Positions 5,660 to 12,084 of a stretch of DNA of 12,162 nt are shown one piece after another (positions within the stretch are counted from its first letter, which is position 1; the number at the start of each line of letters is the position of its first letter). The notes under the pieces are model-generated. The model was given only the letters and a program-made list of their open reading frames with translations, ran no database searches and was not told the DNA's origin. The DNA comes from F23-B02 sp045599385 (GTDB taxonomy: Bacteria > Bacillota > Clostridia > Oscillospirales > Oscillospiraceae): NCBI GenBank assembly GCA_045599385.1, contig JAZRVW010000078.1:1-12162 (forward strand), in the 5' to 3' direction. The position numbers were made by a program, and so were the translations under genes.

Positions 5660-6547
5660 TCATCGCCTGTCCTCAAGATTTTTCATTACCACGCGCATCA
5701 GTCGTGCGTGGTTATTTTCTCCCACAAAGCTGTTGTGGGGAGAAATGAGCAGATTTTCCAGCTGCCACATAGGGCTATCATCGGGCAGAGGCTCGGTCTC
5801 GAACACATCGAGCGCTGCTCCCGCAAGCTTATTTTCAAGCGCATCAATGAGTGCTATTTCATCCATAAGCCCTCCGCGTGTTGCATTGAGAAATACCGCA
5901 CCGTCCTTCATTGCGGAAAAGCGCTCCGCGTTCATGAGATGCTTTGTTTCGTCTGTCAGCGCGATTGCCAGTATGACAATGTCGGCATTTGCAAGCGCCT
6001 CATCGAGCTTGTCCATGGTGTAAAATTCATCGACAAACGGGCTGTCCTTCACGCTGCGGTTCACAACGCAAACGCGCACATCGAATGCCTTCAGCCGCTT
6101 TGCAACCTCGTTTCCGTAAGCACCGAAACCCACAATGCAGGCGGTCTTACCGCCGAGCTCGCACCATGTTCTGTCCTTAAGCCAGCCCATATTGGCAAAC
6201 AGCTTGTTCGCGTTCTTGAACAGCTCCAGCAGGCGCATAAGCGTCCACTCTGCCATAGGCGCGGCATACACGCCAGCGGCGTTTTTGAGGACTATTCCGT
6301 GCTTGCGCACATAGTCCGTCGGAACTCTGTCCGTACCGGCACTTGTGAGCTGAACGTATTTGAGATTTGTGAACTTCTCAATGTCATTGTACAGAAACAG
6401 TCCGTTGCATATCGCCGCCTCGAACTGTTCGGGATTTTCGACTTCGTCCCGCTCGTTCTGGTGGAACGTGATTTCCAAGCCCAGCTCTTCAAGCTGCTTT
6501 AGCTCTTCACTTGTTGCCTGCAATGCGCCCGTAACAATCGTTTTCAT
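5660..6547 (-). CDS. D-isomer-specific 2-hydroxyacid dehydrogenase, 295 aa
   Basis: NAD(P)-dependent enzyme of the D-2-hydroxyacid dehydrogenase superfamily, interconverting a 2-oxo acid and a D-2-hydroxy acid in the cytoplasm. The N-terminal substrate-binding part (1-~100) includes LTSAGTDRVP near 67-76. A Rossmann domain follows with GFGAYG at 140-145. The catalytic triad is complete: Arg224 in NATRGG, Glu252 in DVFETEP, His271 in SPHNS. At 295 aa it is slightly shorter than the usual 310-330, mainly at the C-terminus. The start is supported by GGAGAG upstream and by a 4-nt ATGA overlap with the aldolase stop, so the two proteins are translationally coupled. It is the last gene of the operon and ends 6 nt before the shared terminator. 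The partner aldolase may supply its 2-oxo acid; the actual substrate is not determined by sequence. Confidence 0.9.
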   Translation of the reverse strand: MKTIVTGALQATSEELKQLEELGLEITFHQNERDEVENPEQFEAAICNGLFLYNDIEKFTNLKYVQLTSAGTDRVPTDYVRKHGIVLKNAAGVYAAPMAEWTLMRLLELFKNANKLFANMGWLKDRTWCELGGKTACIVGFGAYGNEVAKRLKAFDVRVCVVNRSVKDSPFVDEFYTMDKLDEALANADIVILAIALTDETKHLMNAERFSAMKDGAVFLNATRGGLMDEIALIDALENKLAGAALDVFETEPLPDDSPMWQLENLLISPHNSFVGENNHARLMRVVMKNLEDRR

Positions 6548-7359
6548 GATTTACTCTCCACAATCCGCGCAACGATGCGCTGAAGCTCCGCATGGTTTTC
6601 TGCAAGGAACTGTGCGTCTTTCTGACTTAACTCAATTTCCTTTTCACGCAGCTTCGGCACTTCCTCGGCAAATACTGCACCGCATTCCTCCGCGGGAATC
6701 GTACGCACGTCGCAGAAGCCGCGAGAAAGAATTACTATGCTTGAACCGAGGCGAACATGCTCGCCGAGTATGACATCTGCACTCAGCATACCCGTGCCGA
6801 TTCTCGCAATGCCGCCGAAGCCGTAGGGAATTCCCGCCTGCGCGAACTTGTAGCACAGATAATCCGTGGTGCCGTCGGCCACAAGCTCAAACATAAACTT
6901 GCGTCCGTAGCCGAGATGCATATCATTTAATCCCACATAGCACTCGTCAATGCCGTCGATGGCGAGTATCTCATCAACGCAGGCGACGGATTCGGGAGTT
7001 TCAAACAGCAGACAGGTCTTCGCTCTGCCCTTCACGCAGTCAAGAAATGCTTTGACCTGCGCGGCGGTTTTGAAGTACGGCAGCATTACCATGTCCGCAC
7101 CCGCCTCGATAACGGCATCTATCTCCGCTTCCGAGCCCTCATAAATCTGATTTACCCTCACAAAAAGCTCGGACTTTGTGAGTATCTTTCGCATTTCGGC
7201 AACGTCGGCAACGGTGTGCTTTGACTGCACCGTGTCCATGCCGCCCTGCCGCTCCGCCTTGCCTATGGTTTCAAGGTCAACGAATATTCTGTCAACGCCC
7301 GCTTTTTCCGCTCCCAGAGCAATAACGGGTTCGTTTGTTATAAACATTAGTTTAAGCAT
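6544..7359 (-). CDS. HpcH/HpaI-type aldolase / citrate lyase family protein, 271 aa
   Basis: A TIM-barrel, metal-dependent aldolase or lyase of the HpcH/HpaI-citrate lyase beta family, enzymes that cleave or form C-C bonds using pyruvate- or acetyl-type enolates. The start at 7359 (MLKLMFITNEP) follows AAGGAAG; a longer frame upstream lies within the transferase gene and lacks a site. Visible motifs are IFVDLE at 25-30, the first barrel strand with its acidic pair; VRVNQ at 67-71; LLFETPES with likely metal ligand Glu120; and GLNDMHL with likely metal ligand Asp146. The gene overlaps the transferase stop by 8 nt and the dehydrogenase start by 4 nt, so the three enzymes form one coupled operon. 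Coupling with a 2-hydroxyacid dehydrogenase suggests production of a hydroxylated acid, perhaps for surface-glycan decoration. This is inference. Confidence 0.85.
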   Translation of the reverse strand: MLKLMFITNEPVIALGAEKAGVDRIFVDLETIGKAERQGGMDTVQSKHTVADVAEMRKILTKSELFVRVNQIYEGSEAEIDAVIEAGADMVMLPYFKTAAQVKAFLDCVKGRAKTCLLFETPESVACVDEILAIDGIDECYVGLNDMHLGYGRKFMFELVADGTTDYLCYKFAQAGIPYGFGGIARIGTGMLSADVILGEHVRLGSSIVILSRGFCDVRTIPAEECGAVFAEEVPKLREKEIELSQKDAQFLAENHAELQRIVARIVESKS

Positions 7360-8017
7360 TTTTATCTTCCTTGTTTCCCGCAGGAGCGGTCTCTCCCACG
7401 TTCTCATTGTCTGCATTTGTCAGTACCTTGAACACGGTTTTGAAGAGTATCTTCAGGTCGAGTCCGAGAGACACGTTCTTCACGTACCAGACGTTCAGCT
7501 CGATGCGCTCGGGCCACGGCACCTCCTTGCGCCCGTTCACCTGCGCCCAGCCTGTGATACCGGGACGAAGGTCGAACATATGCTTCTGATGCTCGGTGTA
7601 TTCAGAGTACTCCCACGGATGATATGTAAGAGCAGGACGCGGTCCTATCCATGCCATGTCGCCCTTGAGTATGTTTATCATCTGGGGCAGCTCGTCGATG
7701 CTTGTCTTGCGGAGAATATTGCCGACCTTCGTTATGCGGGGGTCGTTGTTGTCGGAGTATACGCCGCTTCCCGTGTGCTCCGCGCCCACGCACATGGAGC
7801 GAAACTTGTACATCTCAAAAGGCACACCACCAACTCCAAGACGCATCTGCTTGAAGAAGACCGGGCCTTTGGAATCCAACTTCACAGCGATAGCTGTGAT
7901 GAGCATCAGCGGGGACAGAACGACAAGTCCGATTGCCGCCAGAAGCGCACCGATAACGCGCTTGAAGCCGAGGTAAATTTTCTGTGAGGTTTTGTATTCA
8001 ATCTTTTCAATAATCAT
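7352..8017 (-). CDS. Phosphoglycosyl transferase (bacterial sugar transferase, WcaJ/PglC-like), 221 aa
   Basis: Transfers a sugar-1-phosphate from a UDP-sugar to undecaprenyl phosphate at the inner leaflet, the committed first step of many exopolysaccharides, capsules and glycoconjugates. The start at 8017 is preferred because GGTGG precedes it; an in-frame GTG at 8047 has no site. It is a small monotopic form without the extra N-terminal domains of WcaJ: one re-entrant hydrophobic helix at about 21-45 ending LSPLMLITAIAVKL, then KFRSM at 71-75, the catalytic Asp-Glu pair in SIDELPQ (D108, E109), GPRPAL at 125-130 and RPGITGWAQVNGR at 151-163. All core motifs are intact. It is the first gene of a three-gene operon driven from 8061-8089. 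No glycosyltransferases, flippase or polymerase follow, which is unusual for a priming enzyme. Confidence 0.94.
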   Translation of the reverse strand: MIIEKIEYKTSQKIYLGFKRVIGALLAAIGLVVLSPLMLITAIAVKLDSKGPVFFKQMRLGVGGVPFEMYKFRSMCVGAEHTGSGVYSDNNDPRITKVGNILRKTSIDELPQMINILKGDMAWIGPRPALTYHPWEYSEYTEHQKHMFDLRPGITGWAQVNGRKEVPWPERIELNVWYVKNVSLGLDLKILFKTVFKVLTNADNENVGETAPAGNKEDKNA

Positions 8018-8040
8018 AGTTTTCCACCAACTATTATAGT

Positions 8041-8068
8041 CAGACACAATATTATGATTTATTATAAT
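8041..8068 (+). promoter_or_regulatory. Possible divergent promoter for the tail cassette
   Basis: On the plus strand TATAAT (8063-8068) has a weak -35 candidate CAGACA (8041-8046) at 16-nt spacing. The -10 is good because the sequence is palindromic, but the -35 matches only its last four bases. If used, the leader would be about 90 nt, and the two directions would compete for the same box. Confidence 0.3.
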
Positions 8069-8089
8069 ACCTCAACAGTCGGATGTAAA
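8061..8089 (-). promoter_or_regulatory. Sigma-A promoter for the phosphoglycosyl transferase operon
   Basis: On the minus strand TTTACA (8089-8084), a 17-nt spacer and TATAAT (8066-8061) give a near-consensus promoter. The predicted start is near 8054, with a leader of about 37 nt before the ATG at 8017. The -10 lies within the palindrome TATTATAATA, so it is shared with a possible divergent promoter. Confidence 0.7.
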
Positions 8090-8166
8090 TGTAAATTAGT
8101 TTTTTGTTGCACTCAAACGTACAAGTTTTGCCCGAAAGGAGACTATATATGAAAGGAGTTTTTATC

Positions 8167-8856
8167 ATGATAAAACTGAATATTAACCATACCAGGATTA
8201 CGGTGTCTAATCTTGAGTCTCTCGTTGAGGGAAATGTCAATTCAATTCTTATTAAATTCTCTTTCTCTCCTGAATGGAATAACCTCGCCCGAATTGCAGT
8301 GTTCAGAAACGGAGATACTAAAGTTTCTGTTTCTCTCGGCTCCGAAGAATGCGTAATACCCTGGGAGGTCCTCAAAACCCCCGGAGAATTATTTGTTTCC
8401 GCACGTGGTGTTGGAAACAGCGGGGAGTATGTTCTTTGCACTGGAAATGAGTCTCTTGGCAGAGTTGAAGTAAGCGATGCCGCCTCTACCGTAGTAAGTG
8501 CAGAGAATGTAACACCCGAAGTGCTTGACACGCTCCTCGCCGATGTTGCAGAGCTGAAATCCGGCGGTGGCATCGGCGAAGACGGCAGGGACGGCGTTGA
8601 CGGCAAATCCGCATATGAGATTGCCTGTGAATACGGTTTCACCGGTTCCGAGGAGCAGTGGCTTGAATCGCTCAAAGGTGCTGATGGCATTGACGGTATC
8701 GACGGCATTGACGGTATCGACGGTACTGACGGCATTGACGGTATTGACGGTCATACGCCAGTTAAGGGAACAGACTATTTCACCGATGCCGACAAAGCTG
8801 AATTTATCAACATATTAATGTCTGCACTTCCCATCGGAGACGAGGTGAGCTACTGA
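8167..8856 (+). CDS. Phage tail/baseplate-type protein with collagen-like Gly-Ile-Asp repeats, 229 aa
   Basis: Resembles tail-tip proteins of clostridial prophages. The N-terminal ~105 residues form an all-beta domain beginning MIKLNINHTRITVS, followed by a linker, a collagen-like stretch (GEDGRDGVDG, then a Gly-Ile-Asp run) and two motifs common in phage fibres: GKSAYEIACEYGFTGSEEQW and GHTPVKGTDYFTDADK. Two starts each have a good site: ATG 8149 after AAGGAG at 8136-8141, and ATG 8167 after AAGGAG at 8153-8158. The second is preferred because MIKLN is the natural domain start, but a six-residue extension is possible. The stop overlaps the next gene (TGATG). The protein probably trimerises through the repeats and links the fibre to the tail tip. 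No head, terminase or integrase gene is nearby. Confidence 0.8.
   Translation: MIKLNINHTRITVSNLESLVEGNVNSILIKFSFSPEWNNLARIAVFRNGDTKVSVSLGSEECVIPWEVLKTPGELFVSARGVGNSGEYVLCTGNESLGRVEVSDAASTVVSAENVTPEVLDTLLADVAELKSGGGIGEDGRDGVDGKSAYEIACEYGFTGSEEQWLESLKGADGIDGIDGIDGIDGTDGIDGIDGHTPVKGTDYFTDADKAEFINILMSALPIGDEVSY
8683..8754 (+). repeat. Tandem 9-bp repeat encoding the Asp-Gly-Ile run
   Basis: Eight consecutive 9-bp units of the form GAYGGYATY, with variants ACT and CAT at the third codon of units 5 and 8, encode a collagen-like Gly-x-Asp series. Unit length is a multiple of three, so copy-number change by slippage would lengthen or shorten the stalk without breaking the frame. Confidence 0.9.
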
Positions 8857-9665
8857 TGGCAATCGTAATAACAAACGACCAGAACTATACCAACATCGCC
8901 GATGCAATCAGAAGCAAAGGCGTCAGCGGCGTGTTCAAGCCCGCGGAGATGTCAAACGCGATCGCAAGTATAGCCTCCGGCGGCGGCATCGACGCGCTGT
9001 TATATTTAACTGAAGCACCGCGTTTTGACAACAGGTATCCTTCGGAAAACCCCGTCATTTATTGTCCTCTTGTAAAAAGCTGGAGTAACGTCTTCTATAC
9101 TGATTATCGCAATTCCGTTCCGTATAAAAACATCACCGTTAAAAGCGATGCGTCTGTCAGCAGTATGACAAAAGCGTTTTACGGTTATAACCCTGCCTCA
9201 TCACTGCTGGAAACCGTAACGATTGATGCGGATTTAAGCAATTGCTCGGAATATGCCACAATGATTTATAATCATGCTAATTTTAAGGAATTAAAAGGCA
9301 CTCCGCTGGATTTTTCAAGCGTAACAAATTCGACCTATGCGGAATGGATAAAATGCACCTCATCGTTTGTCCCGACAAATGAAATAAAAGCCAAATACAA
9401 GGCAAATACCCTTTATGTCAATCAAAGCATCAGTACCGTTAAATTCACCGATGACACAATGGTTTCCATCGCCAACGGTCTGCAAAGCGGAGCGCACACT
9501 ATCACTCTGCACACCGATATGAAAACCAAGTGTCAGACAATCAAGGGTACTGTTTCGCAGGTCACAGACGATGAAGTAACTTATGATTTCTTCACCGCAT
9601 CTGCAAGCGGCACGGTCACGCTTGAAAACTTCATCACACAGGCAAAGGGGTGGACTATAGCATGA
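8856..9665 (+). CDS. Phage tail fibre-like protein, 269 aa
   Basis: The N-terminus (NYTNIADAIRSKGVSGVFKP followed by AEMSNAIASI, about 9-42) is the short helix-turn module seen at the start of many clostridial prophage fibre proteins. The middle (about 50-190) looks like degenerate BspA-type leucine-rich or beta-solenoid sequence (AFYGYNPASSLLETVTIDAD, KELKGTPLDFSSV), likely the receptor-binding part. The C-terminus (IANGLQSGAHTITLHTDMKT ... TLENFITQAKGWTIA) is also a recurrent prophage-fibre ending. GAGGTG upstream and a 1-nt TGATG overlap couple it to the collagen-like gene. The middle is AT-rich: 9241-9300 has 18 G+C in 60 bases, against 33 in 60 at 8581-8640, consistent with an exchanged specificity region. 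No enzyme domain is visible. Confidence 0.75.
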   Translation: MAIVITNDQNYTNIADAIRSKGVSGVFKPAEMSNAIASIASGGGIDALLYLTEAPRFDNRYPSENPVIYCPLVKSWSNVFYTDYRNSVPYKNITVKSDASVSSMTKAFYGYNPASSLLETVTIDADLSNCSEYATMIYNHANFKELKGTPLDFSSVTNSTYAEWIKCTSSFVPTNEIKAKYKANTLYVNQSISTVKFTDDTMVSIANGLQSGAHTITLHTDMKTKCQTIKGTVSQVTDDEVTYDFFTASASGTVTLENFITQAKGWTIA

Positions 9666-9865
9666 TTATTGATGGAAACAAGATTACTCCTGATGAGGGT
9701 AAATGGCTTTATAACGGCGAGGTCTGCTCTGCCCTTGTGTATCTGGGCAGGAACGACAGCGTTGACAATTGGGCAGAGGTCGATGAGTATATCGTGCCTG
9801 TGTCCGAGGGCGAAGAAGCAACCACAGAGGAGTATGAGGAAGCTCTTGGGAGGTTTGGCGTATGA
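9662..9865 (+). CDS. Small tail-cassette protein of unknown function, 67 aa
   Basis: Starts inside the fibre gene's stop (ATGA overlap at 9662-9665) and ends inside the next start (ATGA at 9862-9865), so it is coupled on both sides. The protein (MIIDGNKITPDEGKWLYNGE...) begins with a beta-rich segment and ends with an acidic helix (SEGEEATTEEYEEALGRFGV). It has no signal peptide or membrane segment. Small proteins of this kind follow fibre genes in clostridial prophages, where they may aid fibre assembly. An upstream in-frame GTG at 9650 would add four residues and is less likely. Function is not established. Confidence 0.7.
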   Translation: MIIDGNKITPDEGKWLYNGEVCSALVYLGRNDSVDNWAEVDEYIVPVSEGEEATTEEYEEALGRFGV

Positions 9866-10026
9866 GAAAAACTGAACTGATACAGCGCACCGACAATGCC
9901 GTAAATGAAACCCGTGAGGCATTGCAAGTTCTGTGGGACAACATCATCAAAGGTCAGCAGAAACAGCTTGTCAAGGTGGGAAAAATCAAGGCTATTCTTG
10001 ACCGATACGGCGTAAATTACAAGTAA
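9862..10026 (+). CDS. Small tail-cassette protein, 54 aa, possibly XkdX-like or chaperone-like
   Basis: A short ORF begins in the ATGA overlap with the preceding gene and is followed by a strong terminator 10 nt after its stop. The protein (MRKTELIQRTDNAVNETREA... ending LDRYGVNYK) looks mostly helical and basic at the C-terminus (KGQQKQLVKVGKIKAILDRYG). Comparable 50-60-aa helical proteins, some called XkdX-like, close tail-fibre operons in Firmicutes prophages. I recognise the general pattern but cannot confirm a family. The coupling and position support a real gene. Confidence 0.65.
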   Translation: MRKTELIQRTDNAVNETREALQVLWDNIIKGQQKQLVKVGKIKAILDRYGVNYK

Positions 10027-10036
10027 AAAAACAGCA

Positions 10037-10074
10037 AGAACCGACTTTATTTTATAAAGTCGGTTCTATTTTTT
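10037..10074. terminator. Bidirectional terminator shared by the tail cassette and the phosphoesterase
   Basis: The arms AGAACCGACTTTAT (10037-10050) and ATAAAGTCGGTTCT (10054-10067) are perfect over 14 bp with a 3-nt loop; ATTTTTT follows on the plus strand. On the minus strand the T-run lies at 10024-10031, a few bases beyond the stem. The last codons of the minus-strand metallophosphoesterase lie inside the hairpin. Confidence 0.9.
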
Positions 10075-10901
10075 AATTCGATCACGCAAATTTCGGGGCG
10101 GTTAAACACTCTCGGGATGAAGTAGTAGCCCGACAGACCGCCGTTAATTATAAACGGAATTTTGTCATCGGTCTCAAATCTGCCCTTGTCGTATTTGGGG
10201 AACAAACCTTCTGCCGGCGACATCACGCCGCCAACACCGGGGACACGCCACACACCGCCGTGGTTATGTCCGCACAGATACAAGTCGGCACTCCACTCTG
10301 TATGGTTGCCGCGCCACAGAAGATTTTCCGGCTGATGGATTACAGCAATGGAGGCAACGCCGCTACTGCCTATTTCCGTGAGCATTTTATAAGTGATTTC
10401 ATCCTGCTTGCTGTGGTCAAAATACCGTCCTGCTGCCGCGCCGATGCGAATTGTGCTTTCTCCGAATTGGGCTTCAACAAAGCTGTCGTACAGCATAACC
10501 GCTCTCGTTTGCGCCACCTCGTCCAGCCAGCCCATGCCGTGTTTGGCCATGTAATCCGCTTCGTGATTTCCCGTAGCGCAGTACACAGGTGCGATATCCG
10601 TCAGCTTTCCGATGACCGCAAGCATTCTTTCGGTCAACCGTTTCGATGCTCTGCGGGTCAGCATATCTCCCGCAATAACGATTGCATCGGGCTTTTGCGC
10701 GGCAATGAGTTTTATAAGCTTACCGTTGTCTTTACCGTAGTTCCAGCCGTGCAGGTCGGAAATGCAGACGATTTTTACAGGGGTTTTTATTCCCGCCATC
10801 ATCTCTTCATATTCGGTTACATTGATATTCAGCGAACAGTCAACAGCGGATATTATTGCCGCAAGAACAAGAGCGCACACTATTATGAGTACAATAATCA
10901 C
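10047..10901 (-). CDS. Membrane-anchored metallophosphoesterase (YaeI/YkuE-like), 284 aa
   Basis: Calcineurin-like dinuclear metal phosphoesterase, probably anchored by an N-terminal helix (IIVLIIVCALVLAAIISAV, 2-20) with its catalytic domain outside. Relatives act on UDP-sugar lipid intermediates or other phosphodiesters; the substrate here is unknown. Metal-site motifs are complete and in order: SDLHG (Asp49, His51), GDM (Asp79), GNHE (Asn112, His113), VIHQP (His189) and GHNHGG (His212, His214). The gene starts with GTG, and GTG/TGA overlap by four bases with the nucleotidyltransferase stop; AAGGAA lies 8 nt upstream. The final codons run into the shared terminator, so the stop lies within a stem-loop. 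A second copy, seen at the window edge, lies on the other side of the nucleotidyltransferase. Confidence 0.9.
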   Translation of the reverse strand: MIIVLIIVCALVLAAIISAVDCSLNINVTEYEEMMAGIKTPVKIVCISDLHGWNYGKDNGKLIKLIAAQKPDAIVIAGDMLTRRASKRLTERMLAVIGKLTDIAPVYCATGNHEADYMAKHGMGWLDEVAQTRAVMLYDSFVEAQFGESTIRIGAAAGRYFDHSKQDEITYKMLTEIGSSGVASIAVIHQPENLLWRGNHTEWSADLYLCGHNHGGVWRVPGVGGVMSPAEGLFPKYDKGRFETDDKIPFIINGGLSGYYFIPRVFNRPEICVIELKNRTDFIK

Positions 10902-12070
10902 AGTCCGATTTCCTTATGAATCTGTTTGAGCTTTTCGATTTCTTTTTCGTCGGTATTCACTATGCTCTTAATCTCTTCAGCACGGTTTCCCCACAAATCA
11001 CGGTTTTTGAATACACGGTGTACCCATGCAACAGGCAGCAGCCAATGTCTGCCCTGCAGATAGGTGTAGCGTCTTTCGATAGTCTCAGCCGAGGGAAAAA
11101 CTCTCCCCATCACCGTTGCGGCGCGGGACTTGTCCCCCGCATTTTTCAGCGTGTTAAGGCCTTTGTCGCGCCCCACATGGCCGAATATACCGCCGTCCAT
11201 GGTGAAGTCCAAAAAGCTCTCAAAGGTTTCGTCTTCTATTTCGCGGAGTACAATGGGGCTTTCAACTCCAAAGCATTTTTCGGAAATCGTCAGCGCCATA
11301 TTGGCAAGCTCCTTGAGCTTGAGCTCGAACAACTTGCTGTCGATATATTGCCAGTCAATACTGTCGCCGAAATGCTTTATAAAAGCGGCAATATCCATAT
11401 ACATACGAATGCCCGCTCCGGAGCTTCGAATATGCTTTGCGATATGCGTCAGCAAATAAAGGAAGTGAAATTCGGGTGTCAGTCTGCAGGAGTGATCGCC
11501 GACCTTATCGGTATGCTCCCAGGCGGTACCGAAAAAGCCGCGGTAATCAGCTTTGTCGGAAACATCTATTTCCATGACCTCTGTGTGAATTTCGTATAGC
11601 TCGAAATTGTTATGATAGCTGTAAACGGGCTCCCAATCATCCTTTACCTCAAAGCCCTGCTCCAGCATCAGCTCATGACACCTTTTGCGGTCCTCCTTCT
11701 TAATAAGAAAGTCAATATCGCCGTAGCTGCGGAGCTCCGGCACGGGATAGTAGTTGCGCACAACGTAGCCTTTGAACAGCAGGTGGTCAATGCCCGCCTC
11801 GGTGAGCTTTTCAAACAGCTCATCGGCCTTTTTCGTGCGCTGAGCATACACCGCGATGTTGGCAAAGCACTGTTTTTTAAGTAATTCTGCATATTGCGCC
11901 GTGCACTCGCAGGGACTCTGCATGGCCATGTAGCCCAGAATACCCGTGACGGAATGTATCTGCGCAAGGCGCATAAGCTCGTTCCAGTCAAGCTCGGTAT
12001 CGAAATTCAGTTTTTCCTCCCGGATAAAGCCTTTCAGCACATCCAGTAAAAACAGTTTTTCCTGTGTCAT
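10898..12070 (-). CDS. NTP_transf_5-type nucleotidyltransferase family protein, 390 aa
   Basis: Member of the uncharacterised nucleotidyltransferase family related to the Pol-beta fold, often found near capsule, glycan and lasso-peptide genes; its substrate is unknown. Numbered from the ATG at 12070, the diagnostic core is LLFKGYVVRNYYP at about 97-109 and RSYGDIDFLI at 114-123, with catalytic acids Asp118 and Asp120. IHTEV near 161-165 offers a further acidic residue. The C-terminal FPSAETIERRYTYL and LLPVAWVHR are typical of the family's Firmicutes members. A TTG at 12088 in the same frame would add six residues and would overlap the upstream stop as TTGA, matching the 4-nt overlaps of neighbouring junctions. 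ATG is preferred because MTQEKLFLL looks like a natural start. Neither has a strong ribosome-binding site. It is sandwiched between two metallophosphoesterases. Confidence 0.85.
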   Translation of the reverse strand: MTQEKLFLLDVLKGFIREEKLNFDTELDWNELMRLAQIHSVTGILGYMAMQSPCECTAQYAELLKKQCFANIAVYAQRTKKADELFEKLTEAGIDHLLFKGYVVRNYYPVPELRSYGDIDFLIKKEDRKRCHELMLEQGFEVKDDWEPVYSYHNNFELYEIHTEVMEIDVSDKADYRGFFGTAWEHTDKVGDHSCRLTPEFHFLYLLTHIAKHIRSSGAGIRMYMDIAAFIKHFGDSIDWQYIDSKLFELKLKELANMALTISEKCFGVESPIVLREIEDETFESFLDFTMDGGIFGHVGRDKGLNTLKNAGDKSRAATVMGRVFPSAETIERRYTYLQGRHWLLPVAWVHRVFKNRDLWGNRAEEIKSIVNTDEKEIEKLKQIHKEIGL

Positions 12071-12084
12071 AGATAATATCACTT

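Noticed and set aside
5708..6502. A 264-codon plus-strand open frame opposite the dehydrogenase
   Set aside because: The minus-strand gene has a complete catalytic triad and Rossmann motif. The plus-strand translation shows no recognisable domain and no ribosome-binding site.
7178..7987. A 269-codon plus-strand open frame opposite the aldolase and transferase
   Set aside because: It spans the junction of two well-supported minus-strand genes and has no family features.
8683..8754. Short tandem repeats considered as a CRISPR array
   Set aside because: Nine-base units without spacers, in frame and encoding Gly-x-Asp: a collagen-like coding repeat.
10260..11599. Plus-strand open frames of about 220 codons opposite the phosphoesterase and nucleotidyltransferase
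   Set aside because: Both minus-strand genes carry intact metal or catalytic motifs, and the plus-strand frames are mirror shadows without start signals.
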